A model generated the notes under the pieces. That model was not told where the DNA came from. It did not search any database and saw only the letters and a list, made by a program, of their open reading frames with translations. A stretch of 64,000 nucleotides of DNA from JBCAWW01 sp045106675 (lineage in GTDB: Bacteria > Bacteroidota > Bacteroidia > J057). The stretch spans positions 1 through 64,000 of the forward strand of contig JBGCFA010000089.1 in the NCBI GenBank assembly GCA_045106675.1, read 5' to 3'. Positions 62,257 to 64,000 of the stretch are shown here, in pieces (the stretch's first letter is position 1; each line of letters begins with the position of its first letter). The translations under genes were made by a program, and so were the position numbers.

Positions 62257-63267
62257 TTATTTTTCGGGATCATCATCCTCTTCTTCCACTTCTATTTCTT
62301 CTTCAATAATATTGATCTCTTCTGGGCTAGGCTCAGCAGCATAACGCAGGCTGGCATAATTGTCCACGAAGTCTTTATCCCAACGCAGGATCATATAAGT
62401 AGCTCCTAAGAGGATCAACATACCCGTCAGACCTCTTGGACTAGCTAAGAGCACCTCTTCTCCCCAAATAAAGAAATATGTGAGCTGCCCAATGATATTG
62501 AGTACTCCAATAAAAATGGCGGAAGTATAAATACTTTTACCCTTGAGACTGAGATAAGCCAGAGGAAACGCTAAAGCAATACTATAGCCAACCGTAGCAG
62601 GGATATACCAAATGTTCGCGCCAAATATATCAGGTACACTCACGATCAGTAAAGGCAAGAACCAAATCCCTTGCAAGGCACCAATGACAAAATTACTGCC
62701 AATAAAGCCCATATCCTGAAGTTCACGTAGTAAGAAACCACGGAAACCCAGTTCTTCACTGAGATTGAATAAAAGACTAATGGTAGCGCCCCAAATCGTA
62801 CCCAGTACTAATACCAAGCCTGCCATCATCCACATCTCCTGCGGCATCATAGCGCCAATATCTCCAAAGGATTGAACGAGATTTAATACTGGAACGGTAC
62901 CAAGGCTGCTTTCACTAAAGACTACCAATCCAAATCCTGGTATATGAAATAGATTTCCAAGGATAAAGACTAAACCTATCATCGCGATCACAAAACCAAT
63001 TGGCGCGAACATCGCCGAAAACAACCATTTGAAGGTCATTTTTTTGCGACTGAGGCCCAGACTAGCCAAATCGCCTCCATACATCATATTGACCAAAAAC
63101 AAGACTGCAAGCGCGGGTCCCCAGCTATAGAGCAATAGCTGTAACATGGGGCCAAACATATTATCTTCAGCCATCCCTAGCCAATTAGGTAAATGATAAC
63201 CCAAAAGGCTGAACATGACAGATAGGCTTACAAAAAGGGCGACTTTAAGCCGATCATGGTTTTTCAT
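62257..63267 (-). CDS. CPBP-family intramembrane glutamic protease
   Basis: 336 residues, about eight membrane helices. Motif 1 EELGFRGFLLREL (catalytic Glu pair and Arg) and later helices with FVIGALQGIWFLPLL and LKGKSIYTSAIFIGVLNI match the CAAX-protease/bacteriocin-processing (CPBP, Abi) family, though the expected His in the F-x-x-x-H motif is replaced (ALQGIWF). The tail is strongly acidic (IIEEEIEVEEEDDD). Starts 15 nt downstream of the DUF1415 gene, so co-transcribed. Confidence 0.82.
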   Translation of the reverse strand: MKNHDRLKVALFVSLSVMFSLLGYHLPNWLGMAEDNMFGPMLQLLLYSWGPALAVLFLVNMMYGGDLASLGLSRKKMTFKWLFSAMFAPIGFVIAMIGLVFILGNLFHIPGFGLVVFSESSLGTVPVLNLVQSFGDIGAMMPQEMWMMAGLVLVLGTIWGATISLLFNLSEELGFRGFLLRELQDMGFIGSNFVIGALQGIWFLPLLIVSVPDIFGANIWYIPATVGYSIALAFPLAYLSLKGKSIYTSAIFIGVLNIIGQLTYFFIWGEEVLLASPRGLTGMLILLGATYMILRWDKDFVDNYASLRYAAEPSPEEINIIEEEIEVEEEDDDPEK

Positions 63268-63282
63268 ATGCTGGAGATTTAC

Positions 63283-63855
63283 TTATTCTAACGATTGATC
63301 GGGAGTAAACGTTTTAAATTCATTCCATTTTTGCAAGATTTCCGCAGTTTTTTGCTTTTGCAGCCATTCGATGTTCCGTATTGGAATACTTTCGATATCA
63401 GGATGCTGGTCTACCGCCCAACTCACACTATCCTGCCTCAATAAATGCAACATCGGATAGGGAGAGCGATTGGTATAATGACTATTGTCGTCTGGATCTA
63501 CTCCCTCAAAGAGGTAGTTTGGATGAAAGCTCGCGATCTGAATCTCTTCATCCCACTCACGATCTTCGAGCAATAGTTCGGCAGCGCCGAGAAAATCCAA
63601 ATACTCATCAAAATCAGTCAAAACCTGCGGATGAACCAAAATACTGGTTTCTATCTTTTCTGCTGGATGATCCAAAAGATGCGCTGCCTCTTGCCAGAGA
63701 GCGAGCATCAAGGATTCTTTATCACTTGCTTCACTACATTCAAATCGTATGCGATTTTGTTGTAGAGGCGTTCCCGCAAAGGGGCAAAAATCATGACCTA
63801 CAATGAAGTCTGCGACCCAACGGCGAGTCCGTTCTATCACCAAGGCTTTGTCCAT
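63283..63855 (-). CDS. DUF1415 family protein
   Basis: 190 residues with the family landmarks RWVADFIVGHDFCPFAGTPL, ETSILVHPQVLTDFDEYLDF, QIASFHPNYLFEG and NRSPYPMLHLLRQ. Cytoplasmic, conserved in many bacteria, function unknown. First gene of a pair with the CPBP protease. Confidence 0.88.
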   Translation of the reverse strand: MDKALVIERTRRWVADFIVGHDFCPFAGTPLQQNRIRFECSEASDKESLMLALWQEAAHLLDHPAEKIETSILVHPQVLTDFDEYLDFLGAAELLLEDREWDEEIQIASFHPNYLFEGVDPDDNSHYTNRSPYPMLHLLRQDSVSWAVDQHPDIESIPIRNIEWLQKQKTAEILQKWNEFKTFTPDQSLE

Positions 63856-63892
63856 ATAGTAAGATAGGAAGAATTGTTGAGGGGTTGAAGAA

Positions 63893-63940
63893 TTGAATTA
63901 CTGAATTGTTGAATCAAAACTCAAAAACTCAGTAATTCAA
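63893..63940. terminator. Hairpin between the edge gene and DUF1415
   Basis: TTGAATTACTGA (63893-63904) and its exact complement TCAGTAATTCAA (63929-63940) around a 24-nt loop, directly after the stop of the gene at the window edge; flanked by related GAATTGTTGAA repeats. Confidence 0.5.
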
Positions 63941-63949
63941 TCATCACTT

Positions 63950-64000
63950 CTATCTCACGAGCAATTTTTCGCTATGGGTTTGCCCATTTTCATCTGTTGT
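63950..64000 (-). CDS. C-terminal end of a T9SS cargo gene (partial)
   Basis: Sixteen codons and a TAG (63950-63952) read TTDENGQTHSEKLLVR, the usual last strand of a type A T9SS sorting domain (G-x-x-x-x-K-x-L-V-x). The rest lies beyond the window. Confidence 0.5.
   Translation of the reverse strand, partial: TTDENGQTHSEKLLVR

Noticed and set aside
1047..63783. Mini-hairpins as integron attC sites
   Set aside because: They are far shorter than attC sites, lack paired R boxes and cassette layout, and no integrase is present.

Overview
The window looks like a chromosomal segment of a gliding-type Bacteroidota bacterium, probably close to Saprospirales (the phylum is well supported, the order is inference). 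The evidence is the many type IX secretion (T9SS) C-terminal sorting signals, gliding-motility-associated C-terminal domains, a TonB-dependent receptor with a DUF4249 lipoprotein partner, and promoters of the TTTG-N20-TAnnTTTG type. No tRNA, rRNA, CRISPR array, prophage or complete insertion sequence was seen.

Layout. 1-1964: 5' part of pheT, reverse strand. 2004-13768: two tandem paralogous giant surface proteins (1943 and 1918 residues, 17 PKD cores each, type B T9SS tail). 14101-20363: YdjM-like membrane hydrolase, HtrA-like protease with zinc ribbon, small barrel-like protein, subtilase lipoprotein, secreted esterase with TPRs. 20464-22797: rpmF, a DUF177 (YceD) gene interrupted by an in-frame TGA, and a lipid A deacylase-like barrel, with 33-bp tandem repeats in between. 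23164-24438: NlpC/P60 hydrolase and HNH endonuclease. 24780-29937: a tight eight-gene reverse-strand operon (four tandem paralogous small membrane proteins, another membrane protein, two DUF2071-like proteins, one NAD-binding protein) plus its GbsR/MarR-type regulator; both promoters carry the same TTTCAAA-N4-TTTGAAA palindrome over their -7 boxes. 30093-43808: secreted proteases (lysyl-endopeptidase-like, metzincin, subtilase), the TonB receptor and DUF4249 lipoprotein. 43897-50775: aconitase, a FeeM/LuxI-fold acyltransferase candidate with a methyltransferase, a membrane sensor kinase, a MATE transporter. 50904-57509: rimP-nusA-infB-Nif3-zinc ribbon coiled-coil. 57587-63855: TPR protein, sirtuin, receiver-histidine kinase, SCP2 protein, CPBP protease, DUF1415; then the last codons of another T9SS cargo gene at the right edge.

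The most unusual signal is not a gene. About forty short sites across the whole window, in genes and between them, share a core AGCGTT followed directly by a tiny hairpin, usually a 4-bp stem with a 3-nt loop. Stem sequence differs from copy to copy but pairing is kept (CCGC/GCGG, CTGC/GCAG, CGGC/GCCG, CCCA/TGGG, TGGC/GCCA and others), and loops are often GNA (GAA, GCA), the loop class that makes very stable DNA mini-hairpins. Some copies lie in conserved protein segments of aconitase and IF-2, so codon choice appears to accommodate them. I found no family I can name that fits.

Other points of note: a terminator-like hairpin in the rimP-nusA-infB leader (possible NusA attenuation), a 148-bp MITE-like composite at 22827-22974, a palindromic repeat that became part of a signal-peptide coding region, and a 24-codon reverse-strand ORF with its own terminator at 23001-23138.
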